From contig CP087220.1 of the NCBI GenBank assembly GCA_020912385.1, positions 806,001 through 870,000 of the forward strand: a stretch of DNA of 64,000 nucleotides. The letters run 5' to 3'. This DNA is from Neofusicoccum parvum. Lineage: Eukaryota; Ascomycota; Dothideomycetes; Botryosphaeriales; Botryosphaeriaceae. Of this stretch, positions 21,549 to 32,086 are shown piece after piece. The position numbers were made by a program, and so were the translations under genes. How positions within the stretch are numbered: the first letter of the stretch is position 1; each line of letters opens with the position of its first letter. The notes beneath the pieces were generated by a model. That model worked only from the letters and a program-made list of their open reading frames with translations. It had not been told where the DNA came from and searched no databases.

Positions 21549-24500
21549 TCATTCCTGAACACCGTTGCTCTCTTTCTTGGAGAAGAGCCCAGTGAATTTC
21601 TTCACGCATTTGCCCAGACCGCCAAACAGCAGGCCGAATCCGAATCTCCACCCTTTGATGCGGACCGTGTAGACGAAGAAATACACGAGCATCCAGTTGC
21701 TGATAACGAACGCGAGGAAGACGCCAAAGTCGCGCCATTTGTCGCCGGCACTGATATTGAGCGTGGCTAGGTAGTCATCGCCTATAGTAAAGGGACAGTA
21801 CTGGCAGTCGCTCGTGGCGTCCGGGTTGAGTAGGTAGCCTGGAGAAGCCGACGCGAAGGCACCTGCATAGGACGAGCAGGTCTGGTTGGGAGGCGGGTCA
21901 AAGCGGGCAGTCTCTTGTGTTTCGCATTGAACGGGTTGTTTGTGTAGGGTTGCGGCAAGGACGCCGCCGATCCACCATGTGGAGGGATTCACGTAGTACC
22001 TGCGCAATGGTCGTCAATGACTAAACCTCGTGAAGTGACGAATGAGGGAACTTACATCCAATATCTCCAGAAGACTGGAAGCATCGAATAAGGGCGGACA
22101 ACGCCGTTGAAAAGCGAGAACATGACAAAGAAGAATGGGAGCACATTCGAGATGACAGTGAAGGATGGGGCGAAGGCAGTGATCCACTGGCCCCAACTGG
22201 CTTGGAAAAAGAAGAATAGAAGTGTCATCAGGAAGACGTATCCAGAGGTTGACGAGTCTGTAGGCAGTCCCGTAGCGAAGTACCAAAGCACGTAGTAGAC
22301 CACGGCTCCGATAATAGCCGGTGGAATCTCTCCAACGACCTGCGCTGTCGTGAAAGCGAACCATCCGTAGATACGTGAGGGATGCTCACGAGCCTGCCAC
22401 AGTGCCATGTTCTGGAAGAACTTAGGAACCACTGAGTTTACTATTGCTGGAGGAAACACGATAATCAGAAAGGCCGTGAACATGCGATTTTGCATGTCTT
22501 GTGCCGAGTTACCGAGCTTCCAGAAGGTGAATCCGTTGAAAACACCGATGATGACGGATACAAAGAGCTTGCCATATAAATAGCTCGGGTCGCGCCAGTG
22601 CTGGATGAAGATACGCTTCGTGAGCATAGTCGTCTGGAGCCAGACAGGTGCAGCGAACTCCCGTGCTTGGCCTTCTTGACGTGGCGGCCTGTCCTCCCTC
22701 CGCTCTCTGTCAATCCGTTCGATCTCGGCAAGGATCTCTCTGTTGTTCTCGGACTCTCTCCATTCCTTATTCCAGTCAATCCTCTGGCCGTTTGCCTTGC
22801 GGCCGCCCTTCGCTGCCGTTTCGAGAATGAATTCTGCGACGTTCTTCCGCGGCGGGCATTGTACTCCACGCACAGCGAAGTAATCAATGACATCCTGGCC
22901 GTTCTCACCGACAGGCCCGAAGTAGAATGTGTTGCCACCTGGATTGAGCGCGAGAATCATGTCGAACTGTTGGATGAGAATGGAGCTCGGTTGATGAATT
23001 GTGCAGATAATTGCCTGTCCGGCTTGAGAAAGCTTTTTCAAGAACCGCACGATCGAGTATGCCGAGTTGCTATCGAGGCCACTAGTTGGCTCGTCCAGGA
23101 ACAGCAATAGTGAGGGTTTGGCGGCAAGCTCGACACCAATGGTAAGTCGCTTTTTCTGCTCGACGCCCAGGGAACTGATGATCGCGTCTTGCAAGTCGCC
23201 AAGTTCAAGCAAATCGATGACCTTGTTGACATAATCGATCTTCTCTTTGCGAGGTATTTCTTTGTCCTGTCGGAGAATTGCTGAGAATTCAAGCGCTTCT
23301 CTGATCGTCGCTGTCTGGTCATGGATATCCATTTGTTCGCAGAAGCCAGTTCCACGCTGGAAGTCGAGATCAAGGCGCTTTCCATCGACAAGCATGTCTC
23401 CAGTAACGACACCAACTGTCTGCCGCTGGGCCAGCGTGTTCAGTAACGTTGTCTTTCCAGCTCCTGATGCACCCATGAGCGCGACCATAACTCCCGGCTT
23501 TGCAAAACCCGAGACGTTGTTGAGGAGCTTCTTCTCTCCACCGAGATATGGGACGCTGTAGGAGACGTCCTTCCAAGTGAAAATACTGTCACTGTTAGAG
23601 ATTGACTCCAGCGCCTCCTCCGCTTTTGATTTCGTCTTAGCCACTGCCAGATCATCGTCGTTGCTGGACGAAGGCGCAACTGTCGTGGCGGCCTTTTCCT
23701 CGTCATCAGGCCTCTGCTGATCCTTCAGGGCTTGCTTGGCTTTTTTGCTCCTCTTGAAAACTAGCGCGCCGCCACCGCCTTGCGCGAAGCTGAAGAGCTC
23801 CGTTGCCGCTGCAGTGATGAGAATGTATAGTACCGTGAAGGCGATAACGACTCCGAAATTCCGCCAGAGATGTGAGCGCGTGTAGGTGTACGTGGTGCCT
23901 ATATAATCTGAACCGGAGACACTCCGTGAATTGGGCGAGGCTCCAGTGAGAGCGCAGCCTTGATAGGCGGGGTCGACCCCCGGCCCTTGGGGAACCAGCT
24001 GCTGCGGAGCGCATTCCATCGTCCGGTCGGAGAATTCGTTGGATAGGACTGCTTCAAAAGAGTATGATATTGGATTGACATAGTAAAGCCATCCGAACCA
24101 GATGTAGTTGCTTGTCAGCTGAGGCTTGACTATCACGTAGCCAGTAAAAATTACGAGAAGATTCAGCGCAATGCCACTGAAACGTACGGCATCGTCGATG
24201 GTTGGAGATAGTGCAGCGAACATCCGGTAGAGAGCTGTGATGCAGATTGTGGTCGTATAAATGAACAGCATGTAGATGAAGAACTTGCCAGCATCAACGT
24301 CCAAATTCGTCATGAAATACATGATGATGGCGAAAACTATGACCTGGACGAGTACCATGGGCAAATCAGTGACGACACGAGCGATGCTGACAGCCGAGGG
24401 TCGGTAAAATGCATAGTCTTTGTGGCGGGCGACGACAAGGCGGCCACTGACAGCCTTCATCAGCTCGCTGAGCTGAAGCCAGCCGAGGAACAGGATGGAA

Positions 24501-26335
24501 AAGAAAAGCGCACCGCCTCTGCTGAAGGCCCCTTCCGTGCTTAGAGGCTCTCCGTAGAAAAGGCTGCCAACGATGAGCGCATTACTGATGATGATGAAGG
24601 CTTTCGTCATCAACGTTTGTCTGTCGCCGAAGATCAACCAGAACTCCCGCAGTGTACATGCGTACACTTGGCGCAGGAAGCTGACGGTGTAGCTCGACTT
24701 CTTCATGACTGTCTTACTCTTTTGCTCCCGAGTGGTAGCCTCGAATTCTCTGGCATCGGCATAGTTGTTCTCCTCCAGCTCTCGCTCGTACTCCTCAAGG
24801 TCGCGCAGAACCCCCCTGTAGACATCCGAGGTTCTGTAAGCCTTCTCAAGCTCATCAGGCGTCTTAGGCGCTCGATCCCTGAAGCCATCCCGGAATCTGC
24901 GCTCGTTCGGGTCCGTAACTGCGGTTAAGAAGTCCGGAGTAGTCTGTCGTTCGGGGCAAAAGTATCCGAGGTCGATGAAGTATTGCTTTGCATCCTTGGC
25001 CGGACCGCTGTAAACGCACCTGCCGGCATCAATAACCATGACCTTGTCCATGAGCTCGTAAATCTGTTCGCCGGCCTGATACAAGGTCACAAAAGTCGTC
25101 CGGTCGCTGACATCAGTCATGATACGGAGAGATTTGGCGTAATCCAACGCGGTAGAGCTGTCCAAGCCACGGGTGGAGTTGTCCCAGGTGACGACGGTAG
25201 ATTTGGCAGCCAGCGTTTCTGCGATCGACACACGCTTCCTCTCTCCTCCAGAGACGCCACGGACAAACTCGTCACCCACAAGAGTGTGCTTGGTGTGAGA
25301 AATACCGAACATTTTAAGAAGAGCCTCCACAATGATAGGGATCTCCCTCTTCTCGCGTTTCTTCGTCTTGTTCATGAGCGAGAACCTAAGCGTCTGCCAG
25401 ACTGTCAAGGCTGCAAAATGCTTGTCATCCTCCGGATTGTAGGTGACTTCTCCTCGAAATTGCTTGTTCTGCTTCTCCGCGCTAATGCCTCCGTAGTTGA
25501 CTTCACCGGTGACGGCAGCGTAGCCCTCTCGCTTGTTCGAAATGGCCTTGAGGAATGTGGAGCAGCCGGAACCAGGACGGCCCAGGACAAGCATCATCTC
25601 TCCGTCACGCACGACTCCCGAAAAATCATGCACAAGGTCGCGAGTCTTCGCATGGCTTTTTAAGCGGAGCGCAGGGACAAAGCGGCTCAAGATGCGGTAG
25701 AGGTCCGGGCCGAATGTGCCAAGGATGGCGTCTGGGAGGGTCTTGACAAAGGTTGCAGTGGAGCCAGTGCCCTGGACGGTGAGGTTCTTCCACACGACGC
25801 CCACTCTCTTGGCAGATCGGCCATCGGTCCGCTTCTCGAAGTGGCCTTCGCGCATGAATTCTTCAAGCTGAAATTCGTCTTCGGATGACGAGTCCAAACG
25901 AGCGCCCTCAGTCGTCTCTTTGGTCTCTTGCGACTCCAATGCTTCGCCGTCGGTGTCTGCGAGCTCGGACTTGCTCGAGGGTGGGGCGTGTGCAGGCTGA
26001 CCGCTGCTGGTCGGGAACAGAGACTCGCCGTCGGCTGGCCTCGACCGTGCCTGGGATTTTTGTGAGGTCTTGGACCGAGTCTGGGACAGGGCTGAGAGAT
26101 CGCGACGCAGGGCCTCGTACTCTTCCATTGCAATGCGCTGGTCGCGGATGCCGGTGTCTTGCTCGCCCCAGGTGCCCTCAACACTGCCGTCAGGGCTTGG
26201 GACGGCAGTGCTGGCCGCTCCATCGATGGTGGGGTTGGACGGCGGGTCATCCTGTCTGTTCGGAGTGGTGTTGTGCCACGGGTTGTCGGTGCCACGCCGC
26301 GACAGGCGGTCCTCAGGAATCGAAGTAGCCCACAT
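21549..26335 (-). CDS. PDR-type ABC transporter (ABCG, NBD-TMD twice)
   Basis: Full-size pleiotropic-drug-resistance efflux pump of the plasma membrane, 1576 aa. Exons on minus: 26335-22056 and 21999-21549. The 56-bp intron (GTAAGT/GCGCAG) falls inside the conserved FWRYWMYYVNP motif and restores it. Start MWATS is preferred; ATG 26380 would add 15 residues. NBD1 has the degenerate fungal Walker A GRPGSGCST (about 252-260), signature VSGGERKR and a WDN-type Walker B. NBD2 has GASGAGKTT (about 950), LGVEQKKRLTIG and LLFLDEPTSGLDS. Each half is followed by six hydrophobic segments; a Cys-containing extracellular loop precedes the last one. The N-terminal 180 residues are a Ser/Thr/Glu-rich regulatory region. 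Substrate cannot be read from sequence. Divergent from VPS16. Confidence 0.95.
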
Positions 26336-27134
26336 GGTGCTGCGGAAAAGAAGCAAAGGGAGCCGGTGCTGGCCCCCCACTTAAGAAGGGCGGTAGATCA
26401 GCAAGATCGGGGGAGGGGGTCCCTTCAGGCAAGATGAATCATCGTGACTCAATGTCGATGGGAGGTGAGGAAGAAGCGGACGCCGGGCGACAGCAGGGCT
26501 GCCGGCGCAACGGGCATAAGGGCTAAGCCCGAAAGTCCGCTGAGCGGCGGTCTAGGGCGGCGGCAGCGAACTGGGCGAGCGCGATTGGCCGGCGCGTTGC
26601 TAGAATTCTCCCGAAGCGGCAGTGAGGTCATCGTGGAGATAGCACTGGCTCGATTTCTAATCCGACAAGCTGCATCCCGCCGTGCGTCGTCCGGCGCACG
26701 AGCTAGCGCGCGGCCGGGCATGGCAACCGTTGCGTGCGCGGCGGCCGCAGATCAGCGGGCTGGAGAGGAGGCACAGGGCGGTGGTTCGGGCGGGTAGCAC
26801 GAGGCCGTTGGGTTTGCATGCTGTGTCAGCGCCGTGCAGGTGAGGGGCAGGGCGCGGGCGCGGACAAAGGGCTCACATGGGCGCCGTGCAGCAGGCGGCG
26901 TCAGCTCCGTGGTGCGCAGGAGGGCTGGTGGTGTTCGGCACGGCGGCCCTAGTGGGCGGGATGGCGGAGAGGGCTCAGTGCAGCGCGGCCGCGGCTCTCT
27001 TGCCTGCAGCGGCGGCGGGCGAGGATCGCCGGCGGCCAGCGCGGTGCAGGTGCAGGGGTGAGCTGCGTCGCGCGTCACCCAACTTTATCGCAACGCCAGC
27101 TGCCCACCGACGCGAGCGAGCCCGCGCTGCAGCC
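26336..27134. other. Divergent promoter region between ABC transporter and VPS16
   Basis: About 0.8 kb, strongly GC-rich in the half near VPS16. Contains an A/G-rich run just upstream of the ABC start. No gene; frames here are composition artefacts. Confidence 0.5.
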
Positions 27135-29839
27135 ATGCCCAAGCCCACCCACGACTGGGAGCGCGTCGGCGACCGCTTCTACCGCAAGATCCAGCTCTAC
27201 TCCGACGTCTTCGACCAGGACCTCGAGCTCGAGAACTTCCATGTGGTCGGCGCGCCCTACTCGGGCGCTGTAGGTATGCGCGCGCTCATCGTTGCGCCGA
27301 ACCTCGCACCGCTCCCGCTGACCCCGCCCAGCTGTCTACCGCGACGAGGACAAGCTGCAGACCTACCGCGCCTCGCAGCAGGCCAAGACCTCCATCGACA
27401 TCTACAGCTGCGCCGGCAAGCTCATCCGCCGCATCAACTGGGACAAGGGCTCCATCAAGGGCATTGGCTGGTCGCTGGAGGAGAAGCTGCTGGTTGTCAC
27501 CGACGATGGCACCGTGCGCTGTTACCAGGATCTGCAGGGCGACTTCGTGCCCTTCACCCTTGGCCACGGCGCCGAGGACGTCGGCGTGAAGGCCTGTCGC
27601 TTCTGGAGCTCTGGCTTTGTCGCCCTGCTCAACAACAACCGCCTGGTGTCCGTCTCGCGCTACGACGAGCCGCGCCCCAGGCTGCTGGCCATCGCCCCCG
27701 AGGATCCTGTCGAGTCCTGGGCCCTGATCCCGCCCACCGAGACCCTCTCGCGCTCCGTCGAAGTGCTTCTGGCAATTGGCGAGACCATCTACCTCGTCGA
27801 TGCTACCGACTGCGAGGACCGCATGCTGCAACGAGGCCCCTTCAGATACACCAGCGTGTCGCCTAACGGCAAATATGTGGCCCTGTACACCGAGGACAGC
27901 AAGGTCTGGGTTGTTAGCAGCGACTTCCAGAACAAGCTCAGCGAGTACGATTCCAGAGCCAGGACAGTGCCGAAGGACATGCAGTGGTGCGGCAACAGCT
28001 CCGTGGTCCTCGCCTGGGAGGACGAGGTACATCTTGTTGGACCCAATGGTTCTGCTACCAAGTAAGATTCAACTCATCCGCCCTGCATGCGTTTCCTAAC
28101 AGCCTCCGAGGTTCTTCTACGATAGCTGGGTCCACCTCCTGCCCGATGTCGATGGCATTCGCGTTCTCACAAACGATGTGTGCGAGTTTATCCAGCGAGT
28201 TCCAGGTCAGCGTTTCCCCAGTGGTAGCATATTGAGACTTTGGCTTATTCTATGAAGATGTCAGCGAGGAGACCTTCCGCTTGGGCTCCACATCACCGGC
28301 TGCGGTCCTCTTGGATGCGGTCGACCATCTAGAAAAGAAGTCGCCCAAGGCGGATGATCTGATCCAGATGATCCGCCCCAACCTTGCTGAAGCAGTTGAC
28401 ACGTGTGTGAAGGCTGCAGGTCACGAATACAGCATTCACTGGCAGAAACAGTTACTGAAGGCCGCCTCTTTTGGCAAGTCCGTGCTTGACTTATACAATA
28501 GCGACGACTTCGTTGAGATGTGCGAGACGCTTCGTGTGCTCAATGCCGTCCGCTTTTACGAAATCGGCCTGCCCCTCTCTTACGACCAGTACATGCGTCT
28601 GACTGCCGAGAAGCTCATTGAGCGACTCATCAATCGCCATGAGTACCAACTTGCGCTGAAGATCTCCGACTATCTCCGCCTTCCGACCGATCGGATATAC
28701 GTACACTGGGCCAGCCAGAAAGTCCGTATATCGAACGACGACGAGGAGAGCATATGCCGTATGATCGTGCAGAAGCTGGAAGGTAAGCAAGGTGTATCCT
28801 TCGAAGAAATTGCAAGGGCCGCATACGACGAAGGCCGTGCCCGCCTAGCAACTGAGTTGCTCAACTATGAACCTCAGGCGGGGAAGCAGGTCCCGCTCTT
28901 GCTTGACATGAAAGAGGACACAATAGCCCTGGACAAGGCGATAGAGAGCGGAGATACAGACCTCGTCTTTCACGTCCTTCTCCACTTGAAGAAGCAGCTT
29001 ACCTTGGCAAGCTTCTTCCGAACTGTCACCAGCCGACCCGTTGCCACGGCGTTAGTGGAATCCTCGGCTCTTGAACAAGACCGCGAGTTGCTGAAAGACC
29101 TCTACTATCAAGATGACCGCCGTCTTGATGGTTCTAATCTTCTGATTGCCGAGGCGCTGGAGCAACCCAGCACAAGCCTGCGGGTTGACAAGCTCAAGCT
29201 CGCCGGCAAGCTTCTCCAAGACTCGCGAGAGCACAGCTTCAACGTAAAAGCCATCGACGAGGCGCAACGCCTGTTGAAAATGCAGGAAGCGTTTGAGAAA
29301 GACCTCGGCTCGGGATACGCTGGCCTCTCTATCAACGAGACAACATTCCGGCTTGTGCGCGCCGGGCACATGAAACGTGCGCAGAAGGTCCAGTCCGAGT
29401 TCAAGGTTCCCGAAAAGACATATTGGTGGGTCAGGCTGCGCGGCCTTGTGGCCAAGCGGGACTGGAGCGAGTTAGAGGAAATCAGCAAGACGCGGAAAAG
29501 TCCCATTGGCTGGGAGGTAAGCCATCAGCCGTCCTCGCGCACACCCCCGCGCTTTAGTGTTGCATTGCTGACGCCTGGTCCCACCAGCCCTTCTTCAACG
29601 AGATCCTTTCGGCCGGCAACACGCGCACTGCAGCGCTCTTCATTCCGAAGTGCACAAGCCTCCCCGTCGCAGACCGCATCGAAATGTGGGTCAAGTGCGG
29701 TCTTGTTGTGCGGGCGGGCGAGGAGGCGCTCAAGGCCAAGGACATGAACAGCCTGGCGGAACTCAAAGCCAAGGCCACGGGTAGCGCCGTTCATGAGATT
29801 GAACGCATGATTGGGCAGTTGTCAGGTGGAAGGAGGTGA
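27135..29839 (+). CDS. VPS16: Vps16, HOPS/CORVET core subunit
   Basis: Subunit of the class C Vps core of the HOPS and CORVET tethers, needed for fusion at the vacuole and endosome. Exons: 27135-27273, 27332-28061, 28111-28205, 28258-29516, 29588-29839 (824 aa, a normal Vps16 length). Start MPKPTHDWERVGDRFYRK is the family N-terminus. The N-terminal half is a beta-propeller-like region (YSCAGKLIRRINWD, IKGIGWS, ...SVSPNGKYVALYTED, CGNSSVVLAWED). The C-terminal half is helical and carries the conserved PAAVLLDAVDHLEKKSPKAD stretch, LPLSYDQYMRLTAEKLIERL and the Vps33-binding region with KTYWWVRLRGLVAKRDW. Intron 2 ends in a weak GAG acceptor, but the frame fits. The order of exons and phases is consistent throughout. 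Confidence 0.95.
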
Positions 29840-30444
29840 TTGTGGTCTTTGCGGTGGTCCATGGAGTTTTGGTGTGTCCGCCTATCGCCGGTCAAGCATT
29901 CCTTGATCCCATTGGTCTATCGGCCGAGGGAAAATTGCGGCTAAACTGTACCAGTAGACGGGTGCGATGATGTTGATGATTGTACGAATGAGATCCTATG
30001 CATAGACTTCGCTGCCTCCCTGGAGGTTCACACTGCATGTCTAATCACATTTGCTTACAGTGGTCCATCCGTCTGGCCTTCCTGAAGAAGGGCAAAAGCA
30101 AGGCCGTTCCAGAGCGGCGTTCATTACGTTTACAGTCACCTGCCGAGAGATCACCACCCATCAATCATGCTGCCAGAAATCCCGCTCATCATAAGCATGG
30201 CCCTAGTTCACCGTCAGTTCTGCACGTGAAGATGGTGTCACGGAGGCCTCATTTCTGACCACCCTTTCGAGATCGATGCCATCATTGTACCAGGGAATTA
30301 CGCTCGCGCTGCCGTGGCAGGGACAGCACTTTCTCACGTTCACACGAAGAGCAGCTATCAACCAGATTGAACCAAATCATTATATGATTACTAATTAAGT
30401 AGGCTCTAAAGCTATGCTCATCCCAATTTAAGTTCGTCCTTGTT
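29840..30444. other. Convergent intergenic region
   Basis: 3' flank of VPS16 and of the Cys-repeat protein gene. Nothing further recognised. Confidence 0.5.
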
Positions 30445-31281
30445 TCAAGCAAGCAGGCCCGCAGCCGCAACAACAGCGACAGCCAGACCACCGACGTTGG
30501 CGCTATTGATGAAAGCGGCACCCGTGTACGTGGAAGGAGGTGTCGTGGCTACCGTCGGGGTGCCGTAGGTAGGAGGGATACCAAAGGGCACAGTGCCGTT
30601 GGTCGCAACGCCAGCGCCCGTAGGAGCAGCACCGGTGGGAGCGACGCCAACAGGCGTGACAGGAGTGACAGGAGTAGCGGGGGAGCTGGCAGACGGGTAC
30701 GCGGCGGCGACACAGGATACGATTTGAGACGAACAGAAGGCCATATTGGCGTCTGGTCCAACGCGGCACTTGCCGTCTGCGTCGTGGCAAGCCTTGCACG
30801 CCGCAGAATAGGCAGAACAGGTCGCCTGGTTTGCGTTCGGGCCGGTGCGGCACTGGGTGTCCTTTGCGTCGCAGTCAATGGCGGATGCATAGTCGAAGGA
30901 CGAGGCAGACGGCGTGGCGGCCACGACGGTCGAAGATGAGGTTGAAGAGGAAGCGGCGGACGGGTAGGCAGCGGCCACGCAAGAGGCGAGGTCAGAACTA
31001 CAGCTAGCCATGCTATAAAGGTGTTAGTTGCCTGGAAGAAGCTGAGCTGGTTGGAGCACTCACTTGGCATCTGGTCCAACGCGGCATTTGCTGTCGGTGT
31101 CCTGGCAGGCTTTGCAAGCGGCGGAATAGGCAGAACACGTTGCTTGGTTCCCGTTCGGACCAGCGCGGCACTGCGTGTCCTTGGCCTCGCAGTCGGTGGC
31201 AGAGGCGTAGTCGTATGCCTGAGGCACGGCCGAGGATAAGGCCAGCTGGGCAGCCAGAGCAGCAGCGAAGAGGAGCTTCAT
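30445..31281 (-). CDS. Secreted, probably GPI-anchored protein with two 8-Cys repeats
   Basis: Exons on minus 31281-31064 and 31012-30445 give 261 aa; the 45-bp intron (GTGAGT/TATAG) splits codon 73. Residues 1-19 are a signal peptide. Two near-identical modules follow, at 23-90 and 113-180, each starting DYASA and ending CVAAAYPSA. Cysteines at 31, 38, 49, 56, 59, 66, 77 and 84 recur exactly 89 residues later. They are joined by a Ser/Thr linker (91-112). A Pro/Thr/Val-rich stalk (181-235) and a C-terminal hydrophobic segment (INSANVGGLAVAVVAAAGLLA) fit a cell-wall or GPI-anchored architecture. The Cys module is not one I can name (it lacks CFEM spacing). A TATAAA lies 130 bp upstream of the ATG. 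Function unknown; a wall or interface protein is plausible. Confidence 0.8.
30691..30894 (-). repeat. Cys-repeat module 2 of the secreted protein (intronless)
   Basis: Codes for residues 113-180. All eight Cys are in register with module 1 and most other residues are identical. Confidence 0.85.
30961..31215 (-). repeat. Cys-repeat module 1 of the secreted protein (contains the intron)
   Basis: Codes for residues 23-90; interrupted by the 45-bp intron inside codon 73. Confidence 0.8.
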
Positions 31282-32086
31282 GGTGTTGGTGTTGGGGTTG
31301 GGGTGTACCGGTAGCGGCAAGAAGAAAGGAAAGGTAGCGAATGGGCTTATGCAGAGCGAGTGAAAGTTGACGCTGAATGAAGATCCAAATTGACGCAGGA
31401 GTATCACGGCTTTATAGACATGCCCTGGCGACCATCGCCCTGACCATAGAGCGAAGGCTTGTTGAGCTTGAAGCTCGTACCAGCGGCAAAGCTAAACAGC
31501 ATTGGCTTTCTCCGCCCTTCAATCCCAGGCTAAGGCGATCCGCGCTCAAAGCCAAACAGTCCTCCGGTGTATAAAACGCTGTGACGCTTACTCGGTCATG
31601 TTTGGGAAATTGATGATGATGGACGTGGCAAGTGTGGAGAAGTGGTGCAGCTGGGCCCGGCTCATGCGGAACGCGAGCTTAAACAAACGCTAACACATCC
31701 CTCGATACGAATGCAAGGTACCGCCCAAACTTTGCGGTCGCCCGGACGAGGACCTTGATTCTTCCGTGGGCACCTGCGGTGCCTGCGCCGAGAACTTGAG
31801 TGAGTCCGACTGGGCACTCTGCGACAAATCTACTGTCAGCACACCCAGCACTCACATAGCCCGTCCGCCAATGGCAGCCTCAGCTCTGGCCGACCTTCTG
31901 GTTGTCGAGTGGCGTGTTGTGGGGTGAAGAGCCTCTGCACCACCGTCTGTTCTATTTTTGGCGCGGCAACCTTCGAGCTCCTGTCGATCACGAGGCCTCT
32001 CGGATTGTTTGCACCGCCCAGGTCCATCAAAAAAAACTTTCTTCCTACACCTAAGTCTCACTCTATTTCTATCAGCGTATTTTGGG
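31282..32086. other. Intergenic region
   Basis: Upstream of the Cys-repeat gene and downstream of the macrodomain-SirTM gene. It also has a plus-strand TATAAAA near 31569 with no gene behind it. No other feature recognised. Confidence 0.5.
31411..31416 (-). promoter_or_regulatory. TATA box of the Cys-repeat secreted protein gene
   Basis: TATAAA on minus, 130 bp upstream of ATG 31281, nearly the same distance as for the hydrophobin and LPMO genes in this window. Confidence 0.45.

Noticed and set aside
31565..31575. TATAAAA on plus near 31569
   Set aside because: No gene starts downstream on this strand before the macrodomain-SirTM 3' end.
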